Shown here: in pieces, positions 1-9,410 of the stretch | Numbering within the stretch: position 1 is the stretch's first letter | Layout of the letters: each line of letters starts with the position of its first letter | NCBI RefSeq assembly: GCF_009930875.1 | Contig: NZ_CP025249.1 | Span: forward strand, 2,728,001 to 2,792,000 | DNA length: 64,000 nt | DNA from: Actinomyces sp. 432 | GTDB lineage: Bacteria > Actinomycetota > Actinomycetes > Actinomycetales > Actinomycetaceae | Reading direction: 5' to 3' | Notes under the pieces: generated by a model | The model's database searches: none | What the model saw: the letters and a program-made list of their open reading frames with translations, nothing else | What the model was told of the DNA's origin: nothing | Position numbers and translations under genes: made by a program

Positions 1-1112
1 CCGGCGTCGTCGGCCGCCGCCCGGGCGATGATCTGGGCCAGTAGCCGTGCGGGCACCTGATTGCCCAGAGCCAGCCCGCAGGAGTCGAGCATGGTCACTC
101 CGGAGGTGTCAAAGCCATCTGCCTGCAGCTGCCCCAGCACGGCCCGGGTGGCGCCGGCGAAACTGGCCTCCTCACCGGCGGCAAGGGCGACCAGTCTGCC
201 CTCCACCTCGGTCATGGTGTTGTCGGAGGCCTTCAGGGAGACGGACAGGATGTCCGCCAGCGGCGCGGACTCCACGGCCGCCAGCTCGGTGGCCTCCGCA
301 CCCGCCGCCGACCGGCTGACTGCCCCCGTAACCTCGATGCCGGCGCCCCGCAGGTGATCGGCGAAGACCCCGGCGGCATCCAGGGCGGGGTCGGCCGGGT
401 ACCCTCCGGAGGGGTATGCGGTCACGTCCAGCATCAGCGGCTGGATCGGCGCCACCCAGGACTCGTTGCCCGAGGCCCAGGCGTCATTCCAGGTGGGCCC
501 GGTGAACAGCGTGTCATCCAGGGCCACGCTCACGCTGGTGACGCCCTGCTCCTTGAGCTGCGCGGCGGCCTGGCGGGCCAGGTCGCCCAGGCCAGCCCGC
601 CCGACGGCGGCGTCGGGATCGCCGGCGTCCTCGGCCAGCAGGACGTCCCCGCCACCCACGAGGGTGACGGTGCTGCCGTCCAGGACTGCGGTGGTTCGCA
701 GGGTGTGGTCGGCGCCCATCAGGGACAGGGCGGCCCAGGCCACCGGGACCTTGTTGGAGGATGCCGGCGTCAAAGGTGCGCCGGCACCGTGGTCCACCAG
801 CTCCCGGCCGCTGGCCACGTCCACGATTGACACCCCCGTGGTGGCCTTCCCGACGCGCTCGTCCCCGGCCAGCGCATTGGCCAGGGCGGCCAGCTCGCCG
901 GCGTCGGGAACGGGCGCGTCCGCGGCCAGGCCGGGGGCGGCGTCGGGCTCCCTGGCGGCGGCGGAGGCGGTGGGGAAGGGCTGGACCGCGTAGTCGGCGG
1001 GCGAGGCGGTCAGCACGCCGGGCACCAGGTCGAGGGCGTCGGCCAGGCCGTAGTAGGCGCCGACGACGACGAGCGTGGCGGCCGTCAGGGCTGCGATTTG
1101 GGCCTTATGCAC
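1..1112 (-). CDS. dacB: D-alanyl-D-alanine carboxypeptidase/endopeptidase, PBP4 (peptidase S13) family, 3' end outside window
   Basis: Reading leftward from a GTG at 1110-1112 gives an open frame of about 370 codons that runs off the left edge, so the C-terminus is missing. An N-terminal hydrophobic stretch (AALTAATLVVVGAYYGLAD) suggests a signal peptide or anchor. The penicillin-binding motifs are visible: SxxK as PASSNKV near residue 120, and SxN as ASDNTMTE near residue 295. The KTG box is expected beyond the edge. Enzymes of this family trim or cleave D-Ala peptide bonds in peptidoglycan outside the membrane. A GGAGG lies 4 bases before the GTG. The gene is divergent from ppa; in many actinobacteria dacB sits beside ppa and leads into tilS-hpt-ftsH, which would lie to the left. 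Confidence 0.9.
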   Translation of the reverse strand, partial: MHKAQIAALTAATLVVVGAYYGLADALDLVPGVLTASPADYAVQPFPTASAAAREPDAAPGLAADAPVPDAGELAALANALAGDERVGKATTGVSIVDVASGRELVDHGAGAPLTPASSNKVPVAWAALSLMGADHTLRTTAVLDGSTVTLVGGGDVLLAEDAGDPDAAVGRAGLGDLARQAAAQLKEQGVTSVSVALDDTLFTGPTWNDAWASGNESWVAPIQPLMLDVTAYPSGGYPADPALDAAGVFADHLRGAGIEVTGAVSRSAAGAEATELAAVESAPLADILSVSLKASDNTMTEVEGRLVALAAGEEASFAGATRAVLGQLQADGFDTSGVTMLDSCGLALGNQVPARLLAQIIARAAADDA

Positions 1113-1378
1113 GGCTCCTCCGATGATCTGGCGGGCGTATGGGTTGCTGTGGGCGGTGTTGTAGGCGGTGCCTGTGCGGCGCGCCGCGGACGCAAAGCGG
1201 GCCAGCTCCGGGGCCGGCCGCATGGCTTTGCCCTCCGGATGCGCCGTCGTAGTCCACACTAGTGCTATCGGACCGGCCCTTCCGGCGCGACGCCGTCCCC
1301 GTCGTGTCGCGGGCCGGCCGGCGGCCCGAGCGCTCGGGGCACCCAGACAAGCAGGCAACGCAAGATACGGAGACAGCC

Positions 1379-1879
1379 GTGGAATTCGACGTGACGATTG
1401 AGATCCCCAAGGGTAACCGCAACAAGTACGAGCTCGACCACACCACCGGGCGCATCAAGCTGGACCGGATGCTGTTCACCTCCACCCGCTACCCGGACGA
1501 CTACGGGTTCATCGACAACACCCTGGGCGAGGACGGGGACCCGCTTGACGCGCTGGTGCTGCTGGAGGAGCCCACCTTCCCCGGCTGCCTCATCCGCTGC
1601 CGCGCCCTGGGCATGTTCCGCATGCGCGACGAGAAGGGCGGGGATGACAAGGTCCTGTGCGTGCCCGCAAGCGACCAGCGGGCCTCCTGGCGCACCGACA
1701 TCGAGGATGTCTCCGAGTTCCACCGCCTGGAGATCCAGCACTTCTTCGAGGTGTACAAGGACCTCGAGCCCGGCAAGAGCGTGGAGGGCGCCCACTGGGT
1801 CGGCCGCGAGGAGGCGGAGGCGGAGATCCGCCTGTCCTACGAGCGCGAGGCCGCCCGCATCGCCCGCGAGGGGCACTGA
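1379..1879 (+). CDS. ppa: Inorganic pyrophosphatase (family I)
   Basis: A 166-residue soluble enzyme that hydrolyses pyrophosphate to phosphate, pulling biosynthetic reactions forward in the cytoplasm. The start [18 protein letters not shown] is typical of the family, and the metal-binding signature DGDPLDAL is present near residue 54. YPDDYGF and the later [12 protein letters not shown] stretch also fit. I chose the GTG at 1379 rather than an upstream ATG at 1262 because family alignment begins there and GGAG lies 6 bases upstream; the longer version would add about 39 Arg/Pro-rich residues. A strong hairpin follows the stop codon. Length matches actinobacterial Ppa. Confidence 0.96.
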   Translation: MEFDVTIEIPKGNRNKYELDHTTGRIKLDRMLFTSTRYPDDYGFIDNTLGEDGDPLDALVLLEEPTFPGCLIRCRALGMFRMRDEKGGDDKVLCVPASDQRASWRTDIEDVSEFHRLEIQHFFEVYKDLEPGKSVEGAHWVGREEAEAEIRLSYEREAARIAREGH

Positions 1880-1886
1880 GCGAACG

Positions 1887-1920
1887 CGAGCGGGCGCGGC
1901 ACCGGGGCCGCGCCCGCTCG
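1887..1920 (+). terminator. GC-rich hairpin after ppa
   Basis: Perfect 14-bp arms (CGAGCGGGCGCGGC and its complement) enclose a 6-base loop 7 bases after the ppa stop. There is no T-tract, as is common for actinobacterial terminators. It lies between the convergent ppa and NlpC/P60 genes, so it may serve both. Confidence 0.75.
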
Positions 1921-2004
1921 GCCTGCCCAGCCGGGTCGGCGCTCAGCTGCGCCGCCGCCCGCCGCATGGCCCGCGGCAGCTCGCGCGCGGCATGGTCGTC
2001 GGCC

Positions 2005-3546
2005 TCAGGGGCGCACGGCGTAGGGCATGGCGCCGGAGTAGCGCATGGAGGTCACGCGCACGGTGTAGCCGAAGGTAGGCGCCTCGATCATCTGCCCGTT
2101 GCCCAGGTACATGGCCACGTGGTAGATGCCGGACTGGGTGCCGTTGGAGGACCAGAAGACCAGGTCGCCGGGTTGCGCGCTGCCCAGCGGGATCAGTGTG
2201 CCCTGCCCGTACTGGGCCCTGGAGGAATGGGTCAGGTAGACGCCCGCCGCACGGTAGGACAGCATCGTCAGGCCCGAGCAGTCCACGCCGCCATAGGACT
2301 CGCCCGCCCAGACATAGGGCACCCCGATGTAGGTGTAGGCGGCGGCGATGGCCGTGCTGGCAGCGGCACCGCCCGACGCCGATGCGTTGGAGGCCGTCGC
2401 GGTCTGCCGCGTGCTCTGGGAGGCGCCCCCGGAGGAGCTCGCCCCCGAGGAGCCCCCGGAAGAGGAGGAGCCGGACGACGCACTCCCGGAGGAACCGGAG
2501 CCGGATGAGGAGCTACCGGAGGAGCCCCCGGAAGAGGAGGATCCTGACGAGGAGGATCCCGATGAAGTCCCCCCGCCGGAGGAGGACTGCGACTGCTGGC
2601 CCTGGGACGACGACGCCCCGGAGGAGCCGGAGGACTGCTCACCCGAACCCGAGTTCGCGGAGCCCTCGGAGGAGCCGGAGGGAGCCGGCGTGCTCTGCTC
2701 GGCGCTGCGGGCCGCCTCAGCCTGAGCTGCCTGCTCGCGAGCCGCCTGCTCGGCCGCCTCCTTGGCGGCGGCCTCCTCCCGCGCCTTGCGCTCCGCCTCC
2801 AGCTGCTCCTGGTAGGCGGTCTCCAGCTCAACCGTCGTATTGCGCTGCTCGGCGAGCTGGGCGATGAGGCCGGCGCGTTCGGTCTCGGCGGAGGCCTGGG
2901 CCGCCTGCGCCGCAGTGGCGGCGGCGTCGGCATCGGCCTTGGCGGTGGCGGCAGTGTCAGCGGCGGCCTGCTTCGCCTCGACCTTGGAGTCGGCGATGGA
3001 CTGCATCGTGTCCGCGACCGCCTGCAGCGCCTCCACGCTCTGCAGCTGGGAGTCCGTGTCCTCCCCGGCGCGTTCGAGCGCGACACTGACGTCGGTGACG
3101 TCGCCGAGGGTCTGACTGGACAGGTAGGGGGCCAGGGCGTCCAGGGTGCCTGCACTGCCCTGCTCGTAGGTCTCGGCGACGACGGCGCCCAGGTCCGTGC
3201 GGGCCTCCGCCGTCTCCGCGGCGGCGTCATCCGCCCGGGACTGCGCGTTCTCGGCGTCGGTGGTGGCCGCATCCAGCTCGTCAAGCGCGGTGAGGTAGTC
3301 CTCATTGGCCGCAGCGGCCTCGACCTCGGCGGCGGCGGTCTTGACACTCAGCTGCGCCAAGGACGCCTCCAGCGAGGCGATGGAGGCGGCGGTTGCCTGC
3401 TCCGCTGACTTGGCGCGGTCGATGTCATCCTGGGTCACTTCATCAGCAACAGCCGGGGTGAACGTGACGGCGAGTGCGAGGGCCGCGGCGGTGAGGCTCG
3501 CGCGCAGGGGTGCGCTGGGGCGGCGCGGGCGATGGGTCGTGCTCAC
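2005..3546 (-). CDS. Secreted NlpC/P60 peptidoglycan endopeptidase with coiled-coil N-terminus (RipA-like)
   Basis: About 513 residues. The start is taken as GTG at 3544-3546, with GGAG 5 bases upstream; a longer frame from 3648 would add 34 residues ahead of a signal peptide that already looks complete (ASLTAAALALAVTFTPAVAD). Residues about 40-290 are Ala/Glu/Asp-rich coiled coil, about 300-395 are a Ser/Gly/Gln linker, and the last 115 form the NlpC/P60 domain. Its catalytic Cys is in VDCSGLT and its His in YHVAMYLGNG. Such proteins cut the D-Glu to diaminoacid bond in stem peptides during cell separation. The coiled coil resembles the autoinhibitory part of RipA/CwlO-type hydrolases. It is monocistronic. 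Confidence 0.9.
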   Translation of the reverse strand: MSTTHRPRRPSAPLRASLTAAALALAVTFTPAVADEVTQDDIDRAKSAEQATAASIASLEASLAQLSVKTAAAEVEAAAANEDYLTALDELDAATTDAENAQSRADDAAAETAEARTDLGAVVAETYEQGSAGTLDALAPYLSSQTLGDVTDVSVALERAGEDTDSQLQSVEALQAVADTMQSIADSKVEAKQAAADTAATAKADADAAATAAQAAQASAETERAGLIAQLAEQRNTTVELETAYQEQLEAERKAREEAAAKEAAEQAAREQAAQAEAARSAEQSTPAPSGSSEGSANSGSGEQSSGSSGASSSQGQQSQSSSGGGTSSGSSSSGSSSSGGSSGSSSSGSGSSGSASSGSSSSGGSSGASSSGGASQSTRQTATASNASASGGAAASTAIAAAYTYIGVPYVWAGESYGGVDCSGLTMLSYRAAGVYLTHSSRAQYGQGTLIPLGSAQPGDLVFWSSNGTQSGIYHVAMYLGNGQMIEAPTFGYTVRVTSMRYSGAMPYAVRP

Positions 3547-3898
3547 AAGATCTCCGTACGTATTCCGGCGCGCCTCCTTGACCGACGCAGACCGGGTGTC
3601 CTCGCATACCGTACCCATCAACGCCCGCAAGAGAAACAAGAACATCATATTTCACAACCGTCACAGAGGCCCTCACACGTACCACCAGCCCCGGAATACA
3701 GCGGATCCGCGACACGCTCCGCAATTGCGTGACGTTCGTCATACCCAACTCTGAGGTAGCGTTTCTCCCACAGGTCCGGCCACCTCCGGCCCGCCCACGG
3801 TCCCGGTGGTTCCGCCTGCTGACACGTCCGCCGGCGATGCCGTCGCTGCGGGCGCCGTCGGTACCGCCCTCGATTCCGCCATTGATCAAGGAGTTCTC
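3547..3898. other. Intergenic region between divergent NlpC/P60 gene and metY
   Basis: 352 bp holding the leaders of both divergent genes. The part around 3640-3760 is lower in GC than the surroundings and probably carries the promoters. I looked for a SAM riboswitch before metY and found no convincing core. I see no ORF I would support here. Confidence 0.4.
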
Positions 3899-5260
3899 AT
3901 GGCAGAGGCCCCGTCCAGCACCCCGGGACACGTCCCCTCCCCCGCAGACCCGACCGGCTGGCGCTTCGAAACCATGCAGGTCCAGGCCGGCCACACACCC
4001 GACTCCGACACCGGTGCCAGGGCCATCCCGATCTACCAGTCGACCTCCTTCGTCTTCCCCGACGCCCAGGAAGCCGCCAACCGCTTCGAGCTGAAGTCCC
4101 TGGGCCCCATCTACACCCGCCTCGACAACCCCACCAACCAGATCGTGGCCCGCCGCATCGCCGCCCTGGAGGGCGGCATTGGCGCCCACCTGGTGGCCTC
4201 GGGCATGGCCGCCCAGGCCCTGACCTTCTTCACCCTGGGCGGGCAGGGAAGCAACATCGTCGCCTCGCCATCCCTGTACGGCGGCACCGTGAACCAGCTG
4301 AACCACACCCTGCCCAAGCTGGGCATCGAGACTCGCTTCGTCTCCGACCCCGGTGATCCGGCAGCCTGGGCCGCGCTCGCGGACGAGCGCACCATCTGCT
4401 TCTTCGGCGAGTCGATCCCCAACCCCAAGGGAGACATCCTCGATATTGAGCCGATTGCCGACGCCGCCCACGCACTGGGCATCCCACTGGTGGTGGACAA
4501 CACCGTCGCCTCCCCCTACCTGATCCGCCCCTTCGAGTGGGGGGCCGACATCGTGGTCCACGCGGCCACGAAGTTCCTCGGCGGCCACGGCTCCACCGTG
4601 ATGGGAGTGATCGTCGACTCCGGCAACTTCGACTTCGCCTCGCAGCCCGAGCGCTTCCCCGAGTTCAACACCCCCGACCCCTCTTACAACGGCCTCGTCT
4701 ACGCCCGCGACCTGGGCGTGGGCAGCCCCCTGGGCAATATGGCCTTCATCCTGCGGGCTCACACCGCCGGCCAGCGCGACCTCGGCTTCGCCGCGAGCCC
4801 CACCGACTCCTTCCTCATTGCGCAGGGCGTGGAGACCCTATCCCTGCGCATGGAGCGGCACGTGGACAACGCACTCGCCGTCGCCAAGTGGTTGGAGGGC
4901 CGGCCCGAGGTGGCTGAGGTGCGCTACTCGGGCCTGGAGTCCAGCCCCTACTACGCGCTGCACCGCAAGTACTGCCCGCGCGGTGCAGGCAGCGTCTTCG
5001 CCTTCGACCTGGCGGGCGGACGCGAGGCCGGGGCCGCCTTCATCGACGCCCTGTCCCTGTTCTCCAACCTGGCCAACATCGGCGACGTCCGCTCCCTGTG
5101 CGTCCACCCGGCCACCACCACGCACTCCCAGCTGTCCGACGCCGAGCTCGCCCGCGCCGGCATCAGTGCCGGCACCGTCCGCCTGAGCATCGGCATTGAG
5201 CACGTGGATGACATCATCGCCGACCTGGAGCGGGGCCTGGCCGCCGTCGCCGCGCTCTAG
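3899..5260 (+). CDS. metY: O-acetylhomoserine sulfhydrylase / Cys-Met metabolism PLP enzyme
   Basis: 453 residues. It joins O-acetylhomoserine with sulfide to give homocysteine, the direct sulfhydrylation route to methionine, using pyridoxal phosphate in the cytoplasm. The ATG at 3899 is preceded by AAGGAG at 6 bases. Family signatures are YTRLDNPTNQ in the N-terminal third, VVDNTVASPYL, and the PLP-lysine segment HAATKFLGGHGS near residue 225. The closing SLCVHPATTTHSQLS is typical of the C-terminal domain. MetX, which makes the substrate, is the next gene, so the pair forms the acetyl branch. An array of five 23-bp repeats separates them. Confidence 0.96.
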   Translation: MAEAPSSTPGHVPSPADPTGWRFETMQVQAGHTPDSDTGARAIPIYQSTSFVFPDAQEAANRFELKSLGPIYTRLDNPTNQIVARRIAALEGGIGAHLVASGMAAQALTFFTLGGQGSNIVASPSLYGGTVNQLNHTLPKLGIETRFVSDPGDPAAWAALADERTICFFGESIPNPKGDILDIEPIADAAHALGIPLVVDNTVASPYLIRPFEWGADIVVHAATKFLGGHGSTVMGVIVDSGNFDFASQPERFPEFNTPDPSYNGLVYARDLGVGSPLGNMAFILRAHTAGQRDLGFAASPTDSFLIAQGVETLSLRMERHVDNALAVAKWLEGRPEVAEVRYSGLESSPYYALHRKYCPRGAGSVFAFDLAGGREAGAAFIDALSLFSNLANIGDVRSLCVHPATTTHSQLSDAELARAGISAGTVRLSIGIEHVDDIIADLERGLAAVAAL

Positions 5261-5280
5261 CGTCGCGCCCCGCCCCCACA

Positions 5281-5384
5281 CCGAGACCGGTAGAAATAAC
5301 CGCCGAGACCGGTAGACGTTACGCACCGAGACCGGTAGACGTTACGCACCGAGACCGGTAGATGTTACGCACCGAGACCGGCGG
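5281..5384. repeat. Family A array: five direct units of about 23 bp
   Basis: CCGAGACCGG begins at 5281, 5303, 5326, 5349 and 5372. The middle units read CCGAGACCGGTAGACGTTAC and continue with GCA. It fills the space between metY and metX. Related units in reverse orientation occur near 40.66 kb and 54.1 kb. There are no spacers, so it is not a CRISPR array. Confidence 0.9.
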
Positions 5385-5494
5385 CACCGCACGTGGAGCG
5401 GCCGCACGGCAGCGGCACCGGGCCGACGCTCCACGGCCGCACACTCATGCCGCCCGCACTCGGGCCTCGCTCGCAGACAGCCTCCCCGGCTACC

Positions 5495-6694
5495 ATGACG
5501 GCCATGACCGCACCCATTTCGCAGGTGCCCGGGGTCGGCACGGCGACCCTCAAGCTCGTCGACCGCTCGGCGGGCTCTCCGACGGGCGCCTGGCGGCCAG
5601 GCGACGACCCCGGCCAGCGCCATTTCCTGGAGATCGGAGACCTCCCGCTGGACTCCGGCGAGATCCTGCCGGAAACGCACCTCGCATTCGAGACCTGGGG
5701 AGAGCTCACACCCGCCCGTGACAATGCCGTCCTGGTGCTGCACGCCCTGACCGGCGACTCCCACGTCACCGGCGCGGCCGGCCCCGGGCACCCCACCGCC
5801 GGCTGGTGGGACACGCTGGTCGGCCCCGGCCGCGCCATCGACACCGACCGCTACTACGTGGTGGCCGCGAACATTCTGGGCGGCTGCCAGGGCTCCACCG
5901 GCCCCTCCTCCACCGCGCCGGACGGGCGCCCCTGGGGCTCGCGCTTCCCCTGGCTGACCACTCGCGACGCCGTGCGGGCGGAGTCGCGCCTGGCGGACGC
6001 CCTCGGCATCGACGCCTTCCACCTGGTCATCGGCGCCTCACTCGGTGGCCACCGCGCCCTGGAGTGGGGCGTCACCCACCCCGAGCGCGTACGCAACCTG
6101 GCCCTGGTAGCCACCGGCGCCTCCACCACCGCCGACCAGCTCGCCTGGTGCCACCTGCAGGAGCTGGCCATCGTCGGCGACCCCTACTTCTTCGACGGCG
6201 ACTACTACAACCACCGCGTCGGCCCCGTCCGCGGCCTCGGCCTGGCCCGCGCCATAGCGCACACCACCTACCGCTCCGCCGGGGAGCTGGACACGCGCTT
6301 CGGCCGCGCCCACCAGGGCCAGGAGGATCCCGCCGTCGGCGGCCGCTACCAGATCGAGTCCTACCTGGACCACCACTCCGGCAAGTTGCTGGCACGCTTC
6401 GACGCCAACACTTACCTGATCGTCAACCACTCCATGATGGTGCACGACGTCGGTGCCGGGCGCGGCGGTATCCAGGCAGCCCTGAGCACGGTTACCGCCC
6501 GCACGCTGGTGGTCGACGTCGACTCCGACCGGCTCTTCCTGCCCGCGCAGGCCGAGGAGCTGGCCGCCGGCATCCCGGACGCGCGCCGCACCACCATCCA
6601 CTCCCTACACGGGCACGACGGCTTCCTAATTGAGGCCGAGCAGATGGACACCGCCCTGCGAGGCTTCCTGACCGAGGACGAAACGCCCCGGTGA
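5495..6694 (+). CDS. metX: Homoserine O-acetyltransferase
   Basis: 399 residues from the ATG at 5495 (a second ATG lies at 5504). It transfers acetyl from acetyl-CoA to homoserine. It is an alpha/beta-hydrolase-fold enzyme: the nucleophile Ser is in GASLGGH near residue 185, the Asp is in DVDSDRLF and the His is in GHDGF near the C-terminus. NILGGCQGSTGPSS and HALTGDSH are classic MetX segments. I rejected an upstream ATG at 5393 because it would start inside the repeat-flanking DNA and add 34 unlike residues. The stop codon overlaps the start of the next gene (GTGA), which indicates translational coupling. Confidence 0.96.
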   Translation: MTAMTAPISQVPGVGTATLKLVDRSAGSPTGAWRPGDDPGQRHFLEIGDLPLDSGEILPETHLAFETWGELTPARDNAVLVLHALTGDSHVTGAAGPGHPTAGWWDTLVGPGRAIDTDRYYVVAANILGGCQGSTGPSSTAPDGRPWGSRFPWLTTRDAVRAESRLADALGIDAFHLVIGASLGGHRALEWGVTHPERVRNLALVATGASTTADQLAWCHLQELAIVGDPYFFDGDYYNHRVGPVRGLGLARAIAHTTYRSAGELDTRFGRAHQGQEDPAVGGRYQIESYLDHHSGKLLARFDANTYLIVNHSMMVHDVGAGRGGIQAALSTVTARTLVVDVDSDRLFLPAQAEELAAGIPDARRTTIHSLHGHDGFLIEAEQMDTALRGFLTEDETPR

Positions 6695-7812
6695 GCACTC
6701 CCGCAGCCCCCGCAGGCCCCGAGCACACTGCTCCCACGGAGCCGACGCCGCCCCCACAGCCGGCCCCCGTCGACGCCTGGGGTCTCGACGTACTCGGGCC
6801 GGGATTCCGCGCCCGCACGCTGCAGCTGCTGCCGGACGCGGAGGACGACGACGCCGTCGCCACCCTGGTGCACCACGTGCCCGCACTGGACCCGGCTGCC
6901 CTGCCCGGGACGCCCACGGTGCCGCGCGTCGCGTTCCTGTACCTGCACGGTTGGAACGACTACTTCTTTCAGGCGCACTTCGCCCGCGAGGTATCGCGCA
7001 TGGGCGGCGCCTTCTATGCCCTGGACCTGCGCCGCTACGGGCGCTCCCTGCGCGCGGGGCAAATGCTCGGCTGGGTCAACTCCTTGACCGACTACGACGA
7101 GGAGATCGGACTGGCCCTGGCCGCCGTCCACGCCGCCGAGGGCTGGGACATGCCCACCGTCCTGTACGGTCACTCCACCGGCGGGCTGGTCGCCTCCCTG
7201 TGGGCGGACCGCCACCCGGGGGCGATTTCCGCACTGGTGCTGAACTCCGCCTGGTTGGAGATTCAGGGTTCCGAGCCGGTGCGGCTCGTGGGCGAACCGG
7301 TGGTGCGCACGCTCGCCCGTCGCGACCCGCGCATGGTGATACCCACCCGCTCTTATCCGCCCAAGGCGCTCTACTCGCTCGTTGACGGCTGGAGTCCCGA
7401 ACGAGACGGCCCCCTGCCCGATCCCGCCTGGGCGGATGACCCCTACATCACGGGCTGGAGCGTCGACAGGCGCTGGAAGATGGTCCCGGCCGCCCCCATC
7501 CGCCCCGGCTGGCTGCTGGCGATCCTGGCCGGTCAGCGCCGGGTTTCTGAGGGCCTGGACGTGCGCTGCCCGGTCCTGTCCATGGGATCCGCCCGCAGCC
7601 ACTTGAGCGTGACCTGGACGCCGCAGTCGCGCCAGACCGACACGGTGGTGGACGCGGACGCCACCGCCCACCGCGCAATCGGCCTGGGCAAGCTGGTGAC
7701 GGTAGCCCGCTTCGACGGCGGCGTCCACGACCTGGTGCTGTCGGCCCCGCCGGTGCGTGAGCAGGTCTACTCCGCGCTGCGCCGCTGGCTGCGCGGTTAC
7801 GTGCTCACCTGA
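6691..7812 (+). CDS. Alpha/beta hydrolase (serine aminopeptidase S33 / monoacylglycerol lipase-like)
   Basis: 373 residues, starting at a GTG that overlaps the metX stop by 4 bases. The fold is marked by LYLHGWNDYFFQ (oxyanion-hole region), the nucleophile elbow YGHSTGGL near residue 160 and a C-terminal His in GGVHDLVLS. The first 30 residues are Pro/Ala-rich. Family members hydrolyse esters of lipids or small molecules; the substrate here is unknown. Coupling to metX suggests co-expression, although a direct role in methionine synthesis is not implied by the sequence. Confidence 0.85.
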   Translation: MSTPAAPAGPEHTAPTEPTPPPQPAPVDAWGLDVLGPGFRARTLQLLPDAEDDDAVATLVHHVPALDPAALPGTPTVPRVAFLYLHGWNDYFFQAHFAREVSRMGGAFYALDLRRYGRSLRAGQMLGWVNSLTDYDEEIGLALAAVHAAEGWDMPTVLYGHSTGGLVASLWADRHPGAISALVLNSAWLEIQGSEPVRLVGEPVVRTLARRDPRMVIPTRSYPPKALYSLVDGWSPERDGPLPDPAWADDPYITGWSVDRRWKMVPAAPIRPGWLLAILAGQRRVSEGLDVRCPVLSMGSARSHLSVTWTPQSRQTDTVVDADATAHRAIGLGKLVTVARFDGGVHDLVLSAPPVREQVYSALRRWLRGYVLT

Positions 7813-8119
7813 GGCGCCGGAGCCGGGCGCGTTCCACGCCTACTCCGTGACCGGTGGGGGTAGGCCGGCGTCCGCACTCCCCAGTCGAAAGTAAAAGCAG
7901 GGGATGTCCCCGACTTGCGGTCGACATTCGTTCAGGGGCCACTCATCCGACGAACGGAGGCGACCTGGATCACCACTCACACACTATAGAGGCCTGTCAG
8001 CCACAGCCGTCTCACCGTCGTTTCCCAGCATTGCAGCGCGCCCCGTCCCCACGGCCCCCACGGTCGCGGATGCGGGCATGGGCGTGGGCATGCGCGTGGG
8101 CCAGGCCTTCCCCCTCTGG
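7813..8119. other. Intergenic region without gene
   Basis: Part of the 420-bp gap between the convergent hydrolase and RAMA genes. I see no supported ORF. The only clear structure is the family B palindrome that follows at 8120. Confidence 0.4.
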
Positions 8120-8180
8120 TGCGAGCTTTTGCACCCTGGTGTATGGCAAATAGCCGCACACCAGGGTGCAAAGGCTCGCA
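8120..8180. repeat. Family B palindrome, copy 1
   Basis: Left arm TGCGAGCTTTTGCACCCTGG continuing GTGT; the right arm at 8158-8180 is its near-perfect complement, with a loop of about 15 bases. It lies between two convergent stop codons. Three more copies are at 9411, 20937 and 39540. Confidence 0.92.
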
Positions 8181-8232
8181 GTAGACGACCGGTACGGCCG
8201 CTGCCGCTGCCGCCTGCCGCCCCGGTGCGGCC

Positions 8233-9258
8233 TCAGGCCAGTAGCTCGCGCAGGCTCGGGCCGCCGACGCCGACGCGCCACACCCGCCAGCCGTCGATAT
8301 CCTGCGTGTTCTGGGCAGCATTGGCCGCTGTGGACGGGTCACGGTAGGAGGTGCCGTCGGCGAGGGTGATGGTGCCGTCGGCCGCCAGGGTTGCCCGGTG
8401 GTCAATGCCGCGACGCCGGCGCAGCCACACCAGGGTCGCGGGCGTCTCGAGCGTCTGGGCGATGTCCGCCAGAGCCCGTTCCGAAGCCTCTCCGGAGGGG
8501 ACGGTGGGTTCGGCACCCAATACCGCCGCGTCCAGGCGGTGTCCACTGTTGGCGCCGGCGGGGGACGCGGCCACCGGGGCGTCGTCCTGCGGGCCGTCTT
8601 GAGGGGCGGGCGACTGCGCCACTACCGGTGTGGGCACGGTGGCGTCGTCGGGCAATGGGTCATCGGAGCCCTCTGCGGCTGCGGCGGTCTGCCCGTTCAG
8701 TTCCAACGCCTGCCCGGTCACATCGGTGCGCAGCAGCTCAACGGACACCAGGACACGGCCGTCCTCGGTGGACCGGACCCGCAGCTCGTGCAGTTCCACG
8801 CCGGAATCGGCGACCATGCCGAGGCAGGTGCGCACGTCGTCGGCGATCTCGGTGGCGATCAGGGTCAGCCGGGGCCCGGGCTCACTGCCCACGGGCATGC
8901 TGCCGCGGAAATCGGCCCAGTCCTGCTCGAAGGCGGGCTGGGCGCCCGGGTAGCGGGAGGCGAGCTGATCGCGGCCGGTGAGCGCGGTATTGGTGGCGCG
9001 CGCCATGGCCAGCAGCAGGGCGGTGGAGTCGAGCACCTCAATGACTTCGACGGTGACGACCTGGCCGGCGGCGTCGAGCGCGGTCAGGGCATCCCCACCG
9101 ACGACCTGATCCCAGCCGATCGCCAGCAGCGGGCGGCGCAGCACCTCGGTGATCTGCCGCCGTACCGCAGCCAGGGCGGCGCTGCGGTCGGCGTCGGTGG
9201 CGGGACGCCCCAAAACCGCGGGCTGAAGCCGTTTGTCCGTAAGGTCAAAGAGCGCCAT
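8233..9258 (-). CDS. Protein with C-terminal RAMA (modified-DNA reader) domain
   Basis: 341 residues. The last 60 or so (GIDHRATLAADGTITLADGT, then SYRDPSTAANAA and DGWRVWRV) match the pattern of the RAMA domain, found in proteins linked to DNA modification and restriction. Residues 1-160 form a conserved-looking alpha/beta region (TDKRLQPAVLGRPATDADR...VTVEVIEVLDSTALLLAMARA) whose fold I cannot name. The middle is an Ala/Asp/Pro-rich linker. AGGAAGG lies about 10 bases before the ATG. It stands alone between two family B palindromes. A role in recognising modified or damaged DNA is inference from the domain. Confidence 0.7.
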   Translation of the reverse strand: MALFDLTDKRLQPAVLGRPATDADRSAALAAVRRQITEVLRRPLLAIGWDQVVGGDALTALDAAGQVVTVEVIEVLDSTALLLAMARATNTALTGRDQLASRYPGAQPAFEQDWADFRGSMPVGSEPGPRLTLIATEIADDVRTCLGMVADSGVELHELRVRSTEDGRVLVSVELLRTDVTGQALELNGQTAAAAEGSDDPLPDDATVPTPVVAQSPAPQDGPQDDAPVAASPAGANSGHRLDAAVLGAEPTVPSGEASERALADIAQTLETPATLVWLRRRRGIDHRATLAADGTITLADGTSYRDPSTAANAAQNTQDIDGWRVWRVGVGGPSLRELLA

Positions 9259-9410
9259 CGTGGTGTGCCTTCCTGTCCGGCGCTCACCGCCCCAACGGTG
9301 CGCGCTGTGCTAGGTCATCCTCTCATGCGTAGCGCGGCACATCGCACCGGTGTGGGCTCCTGCACATCCCGTCAGCCGGCAACACATCTAAAGGCGCCCG
9401 GGGAGTTCTG

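Noticed and set aside
3547-3898. SAM riboswitch before metY
   Set aside because: GC-rich hairpins can be drawn, but I could not find the conserved core of any SAM riboswitch class.
5281-5384. Possible short CRISPR array
   Set aside because: The 23-bp units follow each other directly; there are no variable spacers and no cas genes nearby.
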